Assembly: GCA_025041175.1 (NCBI GenBank)
Contig: JAKCFJ010000006.1
Span: forward strand, 155,326-219,325
Direction: 5' to 3'
Source: Halobacteriales archaeon YIM A00010
GTDB taxonomy: Archaea > Halobacteriota > Halobacteria > Halobacteriales > Haloarculaceae
DNA length: 64,000 nucleotides
Shown: positions 16,401-25,959 of the stretch, in pieces
How positions within the stretch are numbered: the stretch's first letter is position 1
Layout: the number at the start of each line of letters is the position of its first letter
Notes under the pieces: model-generated
The model's input: only the letters and a program-made list of their open reading frames with translations
Told to the model about the DNA's origin: nothing
The model's database searches: none
Translations under genes and position numbers: made by a program

Positions 16401-17114
16401 ATGACTGACGACATCCCCGATCTCACGTCCCACCAACGGGAAGCCGTTCGGGAATTCACCAGCCGTTACCGGGACGAGTCTGAGGGACGTGTCTCGATCA
16501 ATCCAGTCTTGCTGGCTCGCGTCCTCGCCCGTGATAAGCCGGCTGCGCAGGTCTATATAAGCGGAGAGACACACCCCGATTTCGATAATCCAGACGCGTA
16601 TCTGTACGATCTATGCAGCACGTTTGACCTCCACATGAAGAATATCAAAGAGGCACGGGGGTGGGCTATCGGACGGTCCCGTTGGCGTCTGGATCTCCTC
16701 CCGACGCGATTCTCTGAGACAGATGCGTACCACCGTCGCTGTGGATTCGTCTACGGCTATCCGGCGTCCGCGATCGAGGATTTCATCGAGACAACGACGA
16801 ACATCACGAACTGTGATCTGGTTCGTGCAGGGATATTCAGCGCGGAAGATGTTGCATATCTAATTTTCGTCTCCTACCACTATCACAATTCGCTGAAGCG
16901 GTATGAGGAACGTATTGAAATAGGCAAACAGATCCGACAGCGCCTCGCCCAACTCGCGGAGGTATGGAGTCTTCCAATCCTCGACGAATATGCGACGTTG
17001 CTACACAACGACGTTGCTGAAGCCTATCGGGGGAATGCGAATTGGAACGTCCCCACGACGTTTCATCCTGAAAAAACGGTTAGTCGAAGTGACGTGCTAT
17101 CACTTCTCTCCTAG
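16401..17114 (+). CDS. Hypothetical protein
   Basis: 237 aa, soluble. The N-terminal region (LTSHQREAVREFTSRY) is helical; the middle has aromatic-rich segments (ARGWAIGRSRWRLDLLPTRF, then HRRCGFVYGYPASAIEDFIE); the C-terminal part is a long helix (KRYEERIEIGKQIRQRLAQL). No known domain is recognised. It ends next to a convergent 36-aa zinc-ribbon gene. Confidence 0.65.
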   Translation: MTDDIPDLTSHQREAVREFTSRYRDESEGRVSINPVLLARVLARDKPAAQVYISGETHPDFDNPDAYLYDLCSTFDLHMKNIKEARGWAIGRSRWRLDLLPTRFSETDAYHRRCGFVYGYPASAIEDFIETTTNITNCDLVRAGIFSAEDVAYLIFVSYHYHNSLKRYEERIEIGKQIRQRLAQLAEVWSLPILDEYATLLHNDVAEAYRGNANWNVPTTFHPEKTVSRSDVLSLLS

Positions 17115-17225
17115 TTACAGCCCAAACCGCCATCCATCTGATAAATCATGCCCACAGACAGGGCATTTCTCATGTCCATTCTTAATCGGCTCATCACAGT
17201 TGGGACAGTTGCCAGTTTTACCCAT
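17115..17225 (-). CDS. 36-aa double CPxC zinc-ribbon microprotein
   Basis: The minus strand encodes a complete 36-residue protein from ATG at 17225 to TAA at 17115. It has two Cys pairs, CPNC near residue 7 and CPVCGH near residue 21, which together form a four-Cys zinc ribbon. Haloarchaea encode many such one-domain zinc-finger microproteins. The stop is directly beside the stop of the convergent gene at 17114. The role is unknown; it may be regulatory or an adaptor. Confidence 0.6.
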   Translation of the reverse strand: MGKTGNCPNCDEPIKNGHEKCPVCGHDLSDGWRFGL

Positions 17226-17436
17226 GTTAGATGCCTCAGTTAATCACGTTTCTATACGACATTAAATATTATGCCATGTGATATAGACCAATCGCATCTC
17301 TCAGGGTCTCTCCGAAGAGATTGGATCTAACCGATGGATAACCACGGTCCCGATAAGGAACCCGAGGATCGGCGCTGCATCTATCATACTTGTGGCTATC
17401 AGCGAGAGGTAAATAGGATGCTGGGTATCCGGTTGC

Positions 17437-17718
17437 TTAGTGGTCATCGACGGGTTCGCTCTCTCTCCGATAATACAGTTCGTTCATGTCCGGATCCCAG
17501 GTCCACAGAGAGAGGCATTCACAGGAGTACTCGACAGCGATGAGGTCGCTATTTTCGTCATGGATGACAGCCTGTCCGTGGAGTCGTCGTCCGCAGTTTG
17601 GGCAGTCGTGCCATTCGGATGGCGGGTGGATATCCATAGCACGCCGTCTGCTGTCGGTCTCGGCGTCTGTGATAGCATCTTGAAGGTCGGGGGGAACCTC
17701 GGAGTCCTCACAAGCCAT
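17437..17718 (-). CDS. Small zinc-finger protein
   Basis: About 93 aa from ATG 17718 (an alternative in-frame start at 17733 adds five residues). It contains CPNCGRRL near residue 38 and a CEC pair near 66, spaced like a small zinc ribbon, followed by an aromatic segment (LWTWDPDMNELYYRR). The function is unknown. It lies just ahead of the IS1595-like element. Confidence 0.55.
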   Translation of the reverse strand: MACEDSEVPPDLQDAITDAETDSRRRAMDIHPPSEWHDCPNCGRRLHGQAVIHDENSDLIAVEYSCECLSLWTWDPDMNELYYRRESEPVDDH

Positions 17719-17950
17719 GTTTCTCCTTATCATGGTGCAGGATCATCACATTTGGCACTATTTCACATAATTGTGGGTCGTTACCATGGTCTAAAACTAG
17801 TTTCTCGCCAGACTGGCGTAAAGGTGGGTCGCTTTAACTCAGGATGAGGGGTGGCGAGAAGGTGGCTCGATTCGACCAGCGGAAACATCGGACGCTCATC
17901 TCGATAGATCGTAACGCCAATCCCGCTGGCGGATCAAACATCGGTCAACG

Positions 17951-18834
17951 ATGGACGAAGAGTCAGCTCAGGTCTTCCTTCCACCGCGTGAGCGATGCTT
18001 CGAGCGTCTCCGTCTCGCCCGCTTCGGCGAGACGGTGACGTGTGTCCATTGCGGAGATGACGCCGTCGTCAAACGCGGAACCACCGACAAGGACGCCCAA
18101 CAGTACCGGTGCAAGCACTGCGAGACCTACTTCAGCGACCTCACGAAGACGATTTTCTGGCAACATCGCTTTGGCCTCGAAGAGATGTTCTATATCGTCA
18201 AGGAGATGCGATCTGAGCCGACCGCTCAGATCGCTCGGAATCTCGACCGAGACTACGAAGCCGGCCTCAACTTCGTCCACAAAGTCCAGGACGTCAGCGG
18301 TGATATCGACGAATTCGACCTCTACGACGTGTGCGAAGCTGACGAGGTCTACGTCACGGCTGGTGAGAAAGGACTCGAAGACGAGAATGGGAGTCCGCGC
18401 GAGCGCGGACTCTCAAAAAAGGACGCGGAACCTTCGAGTCAGACAAACCGCCAGTCTTGACACTCGTCCGTCGGGATGACGGACGAGTGCGGTTTCTCGT
18501 CTGTGAGGATCTGCAAGACGCTGACGAGGATATCGCGGAGTACGGCGACGGAAGCGTGATCCTCTGCACCGACGGCTACACGATTTACGACGACATCAAG
18601 GACAAGGAGGGGGTGGACGGCCATCTGGCCGTCACCCACTCCGACACCTACGTGATCGGTGACGCCCACACGAACACCTGCGAGAACCGCCATAGCTTCC
18701 TTCGCCAGTGGCTGGCGAAGTTCCGTGGCGTCTCGAAGCATCACCTCCAGAAATACCTCGACTTCCTCGGACTGAAACTCAACTCACCGAACGACTGGTT
18801 CGAGAAACTGCTGTGTTACGATGTATCGGGATGA
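17951..18834 (+). mobile_element. IS1595-type transposase in two frames joined by a -1 slippery site
   Basis: The first frame (17951-18460) carries a zinc ribbon (CVHCGDD, CKHCETYF) and the start of the catalytic domain (VCEADEVYV). The second frame (ending 18834) carries the rest (LCTDGYTIYDD, AHTNTCENRHSFLRQWLAKF, with the H/N-E catalytic end of IS1595 DDE-like enzymes). The frames join exactly at A-AAA-AAG (18415-18421): slipping back one base gives GRGTFESDKPPVLTLVRRDD and full continuity. A 9-bp hairpin lies just upstream (about 18392-18412). Either a programmed -1 frameshift or a one-base mutation explains it. The element's ends are not resolved. Confidence 0.85.
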
Positions 18835-19346
18835 GCGACTTCTGCGGTTGCCGACGGACCAGTAGCATGGATAGAGTTGAAGGCGGTGACGTGTCTTGGT
18901 TTTGTGGACGGACCAATTCCTGTTCGCTGAACACGGCGTGACGACGGCCATTGAGAAGTACCGCTCTAAGAACCTCGAAAGTGTCCCATTCTCCGGGCTA
19001 AGGCACTCTCGACAGGTTCCATGACCCTGACTGAGATGCCGTCTCTGCCCAACCGCAGAAGTACAGAGAAGAGCGTTCGCAGAAGTCATCAACTACGTCG
19101 CAGAGACCACATTCCCGACACATAGCCCCAATAACGGGGAGTGGACCAGGTCCAAAGTCTTCGACGTCAGCAGTCACGGTGACCGTGACTGCGGCTGGAT
19201 CAGTAATGAATCCCTCCCAAAGGTATCAGCTGAAAATTACCTTGGTTGTCTGGAGAGGGTGCGAAATGTGGGTTATAATATCACATGTCACCTATATCTT
19301 AACAAGTGACATAATAATATTATATTTTATTGGGTGTGGGAGAAAA
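18835..19346. other. Decayed sequence between IS1595 and the FGE remnant
   Basis: About 510 bp. Two open stretches on the plus strand look protein-like (DQFLFAEHGVTTAIEKYRSK from 18911; AFAEVINYVAETTFPTHSPN ending at a stop at 19307) but have no start codons and no family I recognise. They are probably remnants of a transposed gene. Confidence 0.35.
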
Positions 19347-19432
19347 GGGCTGCACGGAGGCTCGTATGGCTATCAATACCCCTACTGTAATCGCTACCGC
19401 GTCACCGCGCGCGGAAAGAATACAAATATTAG
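19347..19432 (+). pseudogene. C-terminal scrap of a formylglycine-generating enzyme
   Basis: The plus strand reads HGGSYGYQYPYCNRYRVTAR followed by GKNTNIS. This matches the active-site region of the intact FGE at 24677 (RGGSFLCHQSWCNRYRVAAR, SKNTPDSS). The first catalytic-type Cys is lost and the second kept. No start and no upstream FGE domain remain, and the piece ends against the sulfatase stop at 19437. It is a leftover of a second maturase gene. Confidence 0.7.
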
Positions 19433-19436
19433 TCGG

Positions 19437-21491
19437 TTACCACGGAAGTTTTACGGCAGGCCAGTCTTCCCACGTTGCGGGTGACTTTCCTTCCTGGGTC
19501 AGTTTCAGGTCTCTTAGCGTCTTTGTCTTCAAGAAATCCGCATCGTTTAAGGACCCTCCTCTCACTTGTCCTGGATCATACGCTTCAACGGAGAGCTGCT
19601 CCAGTTCGTCCCGAATAGGCATGGCTGTCTCATCGAGGTAGTCGAGAGCGTTCCACGCAGAGATTACAACGTACGCGTTGTGCTCTTCGGGATCGGCGAG
19701 CTGGAGTAGAGTCTGAAGCGCTTCTCCTCGCTCCGATTCTGGCGCGATTCTCGCGGACGTCTCGGCTAATACTGTCCGCGTCATCCGATCTGGTTCGTCA
19801 TTCATAGCAGACCGAACTCGATCGAGAACCGGCGGGCCAGACCGTGAGTCAGCGAGCGACGCAAGCTCTTCATGACGGGTGAGCAGACCGTTCGCCGCCC
19901 AGTACCGTACGGCCGGATCATCGGAGTTTAGTTTACCAATGAGCGCCGAGGGATTCGGTTGGTCGCGTTGAGCAGCCTGCTCGGCGACAGCCTGGGTCTG
20001 CGTCAGGTTATACCGCGAGGACTGGGCGAACTCGTATGGCGTTTCGCCTTCCGCAGGGCGGGTATAGATCTGCTCTTCTGGGAGGAATCCTGTATCTTGG
20101 ATCTCCTCTTGCCAGTCGTGCAGCGCATCCATCAGTCGGGCACGAACATCCTGGTACTCGGGGTCCTCTGCGAGGTTGTTCACTTGCTCCGGGTCGTTCT
20201 CGAGGTCATAGAGCTCTACCGGCGGCTTCTCCTGGAAGTAGCTCGCCGCCTCGGGGCTGATCTCTCCAGTGTGCTCCAGGTATCGCCACTGCGCGTATAC
20301 CGGGTTTTGGAACTGGTACATTGTGTGCTGGGCGTAGATCCGATGGGGCATGTAGTTCCGGATCAGCTGGTATCGCTCATCGCGCACCGTTCGGCCCAGA
20401 TCGTATCGCTCGCCTATTCGACCAACGAATCCGTAGAGATACTGCTCCCGGTCTCCTTCGTACTCTCCCATGAACGGCTCGCCCTGCATGTATTCAGGCG
20501 GTTCGATCCCCGCCAGGCTCAGGAACGTCGGACCAAAGTCGACGAAACTGATCGGCCGATTGGCGATACTCCCCGGTTCGTACTCCGGCGGGGCCAGCGA
20601 CTCTCGGTACTTCTGCGGGATATGAGCGATCACCGGCACGCGAAGGCCGAAATCACGAAGCGAACGCTTGCCTCGTGGCAGTCCAGGACCGTGGTCACCC
20701 CAGAGGATAACAATCGTGTCCTCCCAGAGTCCGTTTTCTTTCATCTGTTGTATCTGCTCTCCGACCCATTCGTCCAACGACCGGAGTTTCTCCTGATAGA
20801 CTCCCAGCGAAGTACGTGCGAGGTCAGTATCGGGGTAGAACTCCGGGAGATTGACGTCAGAGTAGTCTCCTGTAACCTCTCTGTCGTCGTGGTCGTAGAG
20901 TTCCTGAACCCCCTCGAAAATGGGTCCCTCGTGCGTATCGCCGTAGTTCAACTGCATATAAAACGGCTCATCGGCAGTTTCAGGCTGCGCATCGCTAGTC
21001 CAGTTCTCACCGTCAACCACGGCCGAGGTGCCACCGGGGACGTCCAGGTTGTAGTCCGTCTTCCCGTGGTTCACAGTCTCATAACCGTTTGCGGCGAGTT
21101 GCTGGTGGAAGAGGTTGAATTCGTCAGGGAATTCGACTTCCGAGCGCATGTGCTCTGCGCCTAGACTGTTAGCATACATACCGGTTCCCAGGCACGTCCG
21201 AGCAGGCGCGCAGATCGGACTATTCGACCATGCGAGGTCGTACGTCAATGACTCCGATGCAAAGTCCCTGATGTTGGAGGTCTCGATTGCACCCGGAGTA
21301 TCGTACGGGGGAATCTGTGCCCCGACGTCCTCAGCACACAGTAGTAGAATATTCGGTCTTTCGTCGGAGTTTCCCGACTGTCCGCGGTTGGGATGTTCCT
21401 CAGCACTAACTTGTCCGGCCAGTCCTGAACCAATCCCGCCGGCGATCAAACTCTGGACCACTTGTCGTCGAGACTTGCGGTATTCTGCCAT
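19437..21491 (-). CDS. Tat-exported sulfatase with C-terminal HEAT-like region
   Basis: 684 aa. A twin-arginine signal (SRRQVVQSLIAGGIGSGLAG) predicts export in folded form. The sulfatase core shows metal residues in NILLLCAEDVG and WGDHGPG, and the formylglycine motif C94-A-P-A-R in SPICAPARTCLGTG. The C-terminal 150 residues look like HEAT/armadillo helices (AVRYWAANGLLTRHEELASL). Such enzymes remove sulfate esters from polysaccharides or other substrates. A TATA-like stretch lies at about 21508-21522. It needs formylglycine formation, which the FGE at 24677 could supply. Confidence 0.93.
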   Translation of the reverse strand: MAEYRKSRRQVVQSLIAGGIGSGLAGQVSAEEHPNRGQSGNSDERPNILLLCAEDVGAQIPPYDTPGAIETSNIRDFASESLTYDLAWSNSPICAPARTCLGTGMYANSLGAEHMRSEVEFPDEFNLFHQQLAANGYETVNHGKTDYNLDVPGGTSAVVDGENWTSDAQPETADEPFYMQLNYGDTHEGPIFEGVQELYDHDDREVTGDYSDVNLPEFYPDTDLARTSLGVYQEKLRSLDEWVGEQIQQMKENGLWEDTIVILWGDHGPGLPRGKRSLRDFGLRVPVIAHIPQKYRESLAPPEYEPGSIANRPISFVDFGPTFLSLAGIEPPEYMQGEPFMGEYEGDREQYLYGFVGRIGERYDLGRTVRDERYQLIRNYMPHRIYAQHTMYQFQNPVYAQWRYLEHTGEISPEAASYFQEKPPVELYDLENDPEQVNNLAEDPEYQDVRARLMDALHDWQEEIQDTGFLPEEQIYTRPAEGETPYEFAQSSRYNLTQTQAVAEQAAQRDQPNPSALIGKLNSDDPAVRYWAANGLLTRHEELASLADSRSGPPVLDRVRSAMNDEPDRMTRTVLAETSARIAPESERGEALQTLLQLADPEEHNAYVVISAWNALDYLDETAMPIRDELEQLSVEAYDPGQVRGGSLNDADFLKTKTLRDLKLTQEGKSPATWEDWPAVKLPW

Positions 21492-21746
21492 ATCATTTGG
21501 ATATTACTGTTATATAATATAAAACTAGGGTATTCCATACATGAATAAGTGCAAGTATATTATTAATATAACAGGGTCTGTATTTATGGAGTATTCTGGT
21601 GATTTTATTGGGCCTCGGGTTCCGCTGCGTCGTTTCCGCATCACCTCCGAAGCATACCTATTCAATTCCGGAATATCTGATGGAAAGAGCCGGCGTAATG
21701 CCGCCGAAAAACGGGTTCTTACATCCGCTTCAGCGGCATCTCCGAC

Positions 21747-23357
21747 CTAGAATTCAAGCTCTACAATTGGAGCACCAACCTCTCCATCTTGGTCACTCGT
21801 AGCGGGCCCTCGAGACGTCGCTTCAAGATGTTTGTCGAAGGCTTCTCCCGATTTTTTGAGCCGCTTGGCCAGCTGTTCCTTCTCCTCAATCTTGTTGTTT
21901 TTCTCAGGTATATCTACATAAACATTATAGAGCTCTTCATCTCTTGCCTGTCCATCCTCCTCCGGATCGCCTTCAATCGGGAAGAGGTATTTCCACCCGC
22001 TGACGTGGCGAACGACGGACATCTTTCCGGGTTCCGGGCTAGCCCCTTCAAAGTGCACCAGGATCTTGTGGGGCGAACTTCCCTCGACGGGGTTTTTCAT
22101 CAGCGATTGGATGTTTTTCCCGTCGATGATCCGATCAGTATTGGTGGTTGCGCCCGCGAGATCCGCGAACGTCGGGAAGAGGTCCATGATGGACGTCATC
22201 TCCTGACAGACAGTGTTCTCCGGGATCTTGCCCGGCCACCGCATGATACACGGCGGGCGGAGCCCACCCTCGTAGGTGTATTGTTTGCCCTCTCGGAGAG
22301 GACCAGTATTCCCGACAAGTTCCGACATCGGCTGGTCCTCCGTATTGAGGAAGTCTGCACTGGGTGCGTCAATCCACGGTCCGTCGTCGCTCGTAAAGAC
22401 CACGATTGTGTCTTCGTCGAGCCCGAGGTCCTCCAGGTGGTCGAGGATTTGGCCGACGCCCCAATCGAGTTCTTCAGCAGCGTCACCGAACAGTCCGCGC
22501 TTGCTTTCCCCATCGAACGCGTCGGAAGCATGGACGGGAAGGTGCGTCATCGGGTACGGGATATAGGTGAAGAACTGATCATCCTGGTTCTCCGTGATGA
22601 ACTCCTTCGCCGCGTTGGTCAACCGCTTCGTCAGTGTATCCTGATCGACGCCTTCTTCGATCACCTCGCCGTCTTCCACTAGCTGGAGTGGTGGATAGTC
22701 GATTTCCTCCGAGATGCCTTCGATAGGGTGGCCGGGAAGCATATCATTGCTATACGGGATGCCGAGGTATTCGTCGAATCCTTGATTCGTCGGGAGGAAT
22801 TCGGGGCGATGGCCTAAGTGCCACTTTCCGAAACACCCTGTAGCGTACCCCGCATTGGAGAGGATGTCCGCGATGGTCTCCTCTTGCGGATCAAGTCCCC
22901 AATCCTCATGGGGGAAGACGACGGAACCGATACCGTAGGGGTTCTGGTGCATCCCGGTGCGTTTCGGATACGAACCGGTCAGAAGGGCGGCGCGCGACGG
23001 GGTACAAACGGGAGCATCGCAGGTGAAGTTCGCGAACTTTGCTCCTTCGGCGGCCATCTGATCGAGATTCGGCGTCTGGATAAACGGATTACCGAAACAA
23101 CCGATATCTCCATACCCAAAGTCGTCGGCGAAGAAGACGACGATATTCGGTCGTTCTGCATTCCCGGCGTTCGATTGCCCCTTATTTTCTGATTGAGACT
23201 CGTCTGAACCCTTGCCAGCTGCTGCATTCCCAGCAGCGAGAGCGGTTCCCCCTACGCTAGCCGCACCAACTGTTCTGAGGACATTTCGCCGATAAATCTG
23301 GTCTAAGGCGGTGCTACTACCTTCCGAATCACTATTTTCTGATTGGGACATATACAA
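21747..23357 (-). CDS. Tat-exported arylsulfatase-like sulfatase
   Basis: 536 aa; alternative start at 23351. A twin-arginine signal lies at 23-45 (YRRNVLRTVGAASVGGTALA), followed by a polar Gly/Ser/Asn linker. The core has the metal-binding FFADDFGYGD, the formylglycine motif C118-T-P-S-R in APVCTPSRAALLTG, KWHLGH, and FTSDDGPW. This is the classic sulfatase type I (arylsulfatase A-like) layout at the usual length. A TATA-like AAAATATATA lies about 27 bp upstream. Same direction as its neighbouring sulfatase, but a 255-bp spacer and own promoter suggest separate transcripts. Confidence 0.94.
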   Translation of the reverse strand: MYMSQSENSDSEGSSTALDQIYRRNVLRTVGAASVGGTALAAGNAAAGKGSDESQSENKGQSNAGNAERPNIVVFFADDFGYGDIGCFGNPFIQTPNLDQMAAEGAKFANFTCDAPVCTPSRAALLTGSYPKRTGMHQNPYGIGSVVFPHEDWGLDPQEETIADILSNAGYATGCFGKWHLGHRPEFLPTNQGFDEYLGIPYSNDMLPGHPIEGISEEIDYPPLQLVEDGEVIEEGVDQDTLTKRLTNAAKEFITENQDDQFFTYIPYPMTHLPVHASDAFDGESKRGLFGDAAEELDWGVGQILDHLEDLGLDEDTIVVFTSDDGPWIDAPSADFLNTEDQPMSELVGNTGPLREGKQYTYEGGLRPPCIMRWPGKIPENTVCQEMTSIMDLFPTFADLAGATTNTDRIIDGKNIQSLMKNPVEGSSPHKILVHFEGASPEPGKMSVVRHVSGWKYLFPIEGDPEEDGQARDEELYNVYVDIPEKNNKIEEKEQLAKRLKKSGEAFDKHLEATSRGPATSDQDGEVGAPIVELEF

Positions 23358-23468
23358 CCGTGTGCCACATCATTCTCCTTTAGTATATATTTTACCCTGA
23401 TGAACACTGGTGGTGAGGAGTACGCGGGTGAAATGCTGACACTACCTGTTGCTTCCGCGTCTCGATTT

Positions 23469-23798
23469 CTACGCCGCCGCCTGAGCCACTTGCTCGTCCT
23501 CTCGCGGCGGGGGCGACTGTGCTGAAGTCTCTCCTAACACCTGCTCGAAACTGAACGAGCTATGGCGGTGAGCGAAGCTCTCCGCCGGTTCGCCGTTCGC
23601 AAACGTCGTCATCGAATCCCGCAGCGCCAACAGCGATGTACGCGCGCGTGCCCCACGGCACCGCGCGTACGGAACACCGAGGCCGTATTTCAGCCGCCAA
23701 TTGCCGCCCTCTATCGCATTCGTACTCACTGGCCCGGTGAACTCCTCCGCCTCTTCATCCCAGAACGCTGAATACTCTTCTCTGAGCGTTGCCACTAT
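23469..23798 (-). pseudogene. C-terminal fragment of an IS transposase
   Basis: The minus strand encodes LREEYSAFWDEEAEEF, then STNAIEGGNWRLKYGLGVPY and SFAHRHSSFSFEQVLGE, the end of a haloarchaeal transposase (ISH6-like or a related unclassified family, by memory). The open frame runs on to 24104, but from about 23798 it is antisense to an IS5-like fragment, so the transposase part is only the first 110 codons. The N-terminal catalytic part is absent. Confidence 0.6.
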
Positions 23799-24275
23799 AG
23801 CGGCTTCCAGCGTGGTCAGGCAAGTCATCACTACCGCAAACGGGCGGATTACTCGTTTCAGGCGATGAAGACCACACTGCTCGTGGATACGGAATCGCTG
23901 GCGATCAAGGACGTCCATTTCACGACGAAGAAGGCCTACGACGGGCATATCGGGTTGCAGGTCTTCCGGCGGAACGCCGGAGACCTGCGGGAACTCCTCG
24001 CGGATAAGATGTACTCGTGGAAAGAGCTTCGAGAGAAGTGCCGGAAAGAAGCCACGCGTCCGGTCATCAAGCACTGTGAGCAGAGTTCGTTGCAGAAGGC
24101 TCACAACGCCCGGATCGACGATGACCTCTACAATCAGCGGTCAATGAGCGAAACCGTCTTTTCGATGCTGAAGGCAGATGATGGCGAGAATCTCCACACA
24201 AGGACGTGGCACGGGCAATTTCGAGAGCTAACTCGAAAGTGCATAATCCATAACCTCTCGCGGGCGGTCGGCTAA
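23799..24275 (+). pseudogene. 3' part of an IS5-family transposase
   Basis: From about 23799 the plus strand reads SGFQRGQASHHYRKR, then KTTLLVDTESLAIKDVHFTT and SMSETVFSMLK, ending FRELTRKCIIHNLSRAVG. It aligns throughout with the C-terminal 150 residues of the intact transposase at 28405-29220 (ASGFQRDQTSYHYRNR ... RELTRKCIVHNLSQAAS). The N-terminal half is missing, and the left edge abuts the reversed IS fragment at 23798. It is therefore inactive. Confidence 0.85.
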
Positions 24276-24676
24276 CGCCGCCGCCCGCTCTTTCTCCGTC
24301 AGATGGTCTGAGAGGCATCACCAGCGATGTACTGATCCATTCGCCAATCCCTATTAAATCTGTCAATTTTAACCCAACCGAAAATCTATGTTTCTGCATC
24401 GTATGTCACGTCGAATCGTTGGTTAGAACCGCTAAGAATTGTATTCAGCCACCCCACCCCTTTGCTGTCTGTCGATCAACAGAGCATTCTATGACATCCT
24501 CCGGAAATGCATTATCAGGTATCACCGAGCATATTTGAAACGGTCATCTGATAATAGAACGGCGGCGGGAGTAGACAATAGTTCGCAATCAATGCCGACA
24601 GCGGTTGGTACAGACTATTGGCGCCGACATCCTTGTGCATGCGAGTCTCGAGGTTTCCGGTCGCGTCGACCCGTGG
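24276..24676. other. Spacer, right end of the IS5-like fragment
   Basis: About 400 bp between two convergent coding regions. The first 50 bp resemble the sequence after the intact IS5-like gene (GAGGCATCACC at both 24314 and 29258 areas), so the element's right end is near 24325. No gene is seen in the rest. Confidence 0.45.
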
Positions 24677-25654
24677 TCAGACACCCATGACAGTTCGGAA
24701 GCCGATGTTCGATGTAGAACTGTCGGGAGTGTTTTTGGAGCGTGCAGCGACTCGATACCGGTTGCACCACGACTGATGACAGAGGAACGACCCGCCGCGC
24801 ATCACGCGAGCGTTACCTGACTCCGGGCCCGTCGGGTTCGTCCGAACGTAGTCGTCGGTCGTGTGGTAGTCCGGACTGAACCAGTCGCCACACCATTCCC
24901 AGACATTTCCGGCGACGTTGTAGAGATCGTACTCGTTCTGATTGAATTCGTCGACCGGTGCAGTTGCGAGGAACCCGTCCTCGCCAGTGTTGTGCTCCGG
25001 AAAGTTACCTTGCCAGATATTGCACTTGTGCTCCCCGTCCGGTCGCAATTCATCCCCCCACGGATAGGTCGCTTGATGGAGTCCGCCTCGGGCGGCTTTC
25101 TCCCACTCAGCCTCTGTCGGCAGTCGCTTTCCCGCCCAGTCCGCATACGCCCGTGCGTCGTTCCAGGATACGTGTCGTACGGGATGATTGAGCCGATCAT
25201 CGATTGATGAGGAGGGTCCTTCGGGCCGATACCAAGAAGCTCCTTGGACAGCGGCCCACCACGGTGCAGCCTCTGCCGAGTCGATTACATACTGTTGATC
25301 TGCCTCTGAGAGGTGATTCTCAAAGACAAACGACCAGCCGTACTGCTCGGCGTCGGTTGTGTAGCCAGTATCATCCACGAATTGATAAAACTCAGCGTTT
25401 GTGACCGCATGCTGATCGATGTAGAACGCGTCAACATGTACTTCCCGTGCTGGTCCTTCGCCATCTTCCGGGAAGCCGACATCATCGTCAGTGCCCATAA
25501 TGAATTCGCCTTCAGGGATCTTGACCATTCGACTCGTATCGATGTCCTGTTTTCTGGCTGGTGTATTATCCTGTGACCTGTTGGAGTTGGACTCTGCAGT
25601 TGTCTCGTCTCCCCGTGAGGCTGCACAGCAAGGTGATGACTCTTGGTCAACCAT
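24677..25654 (-). CDS. Formylglycine-generating enzyme (sulfatase-maturing)
   Basis: 325 aa. It converts the active-site Cys of sulfatases to formylglycine with oxygen. The fold is marked by IPEGEFIMGTDD, PVRHVSWNDARAYADWAGKR, LPTEAEWEKAARGG, and NVAGNVWEWCGDWF. The active site RGGSFLCHQSWCNRYRVAAR holds both redox Cys, at about 292 and 297, as in human FGE (SUMF1), and is followed by SKNTPDSSTSN. No Tat or Sec signal is apparent, so it acts in the cytoplasm on sulfatases before Tat export. It lies about 1.3 kb upstream of the sulfatase genes on the same strand, with IS fragments between. Confidence 0.95.
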   Translation of the reverse strand: MVDQESSPCCAASRGDETTAESNSNRSQDNTPARKQDIDTSRMVKIPEGEFIMGTDDDVGFPEDGEGPAREVHVDAFYIDQHAVTNAEFYQFVDDTGYTTDAEQYGWSFVFENHLSEADQQYVIDSAEAAPWWAAVQGASWYRPEGPSSSIDDRLNHPVRHVSWNDARAYADWAGKRLPTEAEWEKAARGGLHQATYPWGDELRPDGEHKCNIWQGNFPEHNTGEDGFLATAPVDEFNQNEYDLYNVAGNVWEWCGDWFSPDYHTTDDYVRTNPTGPESGNARVMRGGSFLCHQSWCNRYRVAARSKNTPDSSTSNIGFRTVMGV

Positions 25655-25754
25655 ATGATCGTTTATCCTGTCCCGTTTCGACTATTTAAATCTGGCGTGA
25701 GCCCGACACGTCCAGATTGATGGCAAGCACGGTCGGTACTCCTATGAAAATCCT

Positions 25755-25956
25755 GCGAGCAAAAATACTGGCTGCTCGCTAATAATCATTCGGGTGAGCC
25801 GCAGGCTCACCCAGAGAGAAGATACAAATCGCCGGATGGCGGCGATTTATCGAAGGTCAACCGTCTGCGGGCGGGGGATTCCTAACTGCGGTAGCGGTAG
25901 CTGTCGGCGGAGGCCGCTGGCACAGACCGCGTTCGCGCCTGAACCGACCTATCGGT
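25755..25956 (-). ncRNA. Hairpin-rich IS110 right end, candidate guide (bridge/seek) RNA
   Basis: The non-coding end after the transposase contains stems at 25755-25760/25774-25779 (6 bp), 25792-25800/25804-25812 (9 bp, 3-nt loop), 25826-25833/25841-25848 (8 bp) and 25943-25947/25952-25956 (5 bp). IS110-family elements encode a structured RNA in a non-coding end that pairs with target and donor DNA; in the IS1111 group it lies downstream of the transposase. The fold is seen; the RNA and its guide loops are inferred. Confidence 0.45.
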
Positions 25957-25959
25957 CGC

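Noticed and set aside
19959..21164. 401-codon plus-strand open frame
   Set aside because: It lies antisense within the Tat sulfatase gene and its residues mirror that gene's codons.
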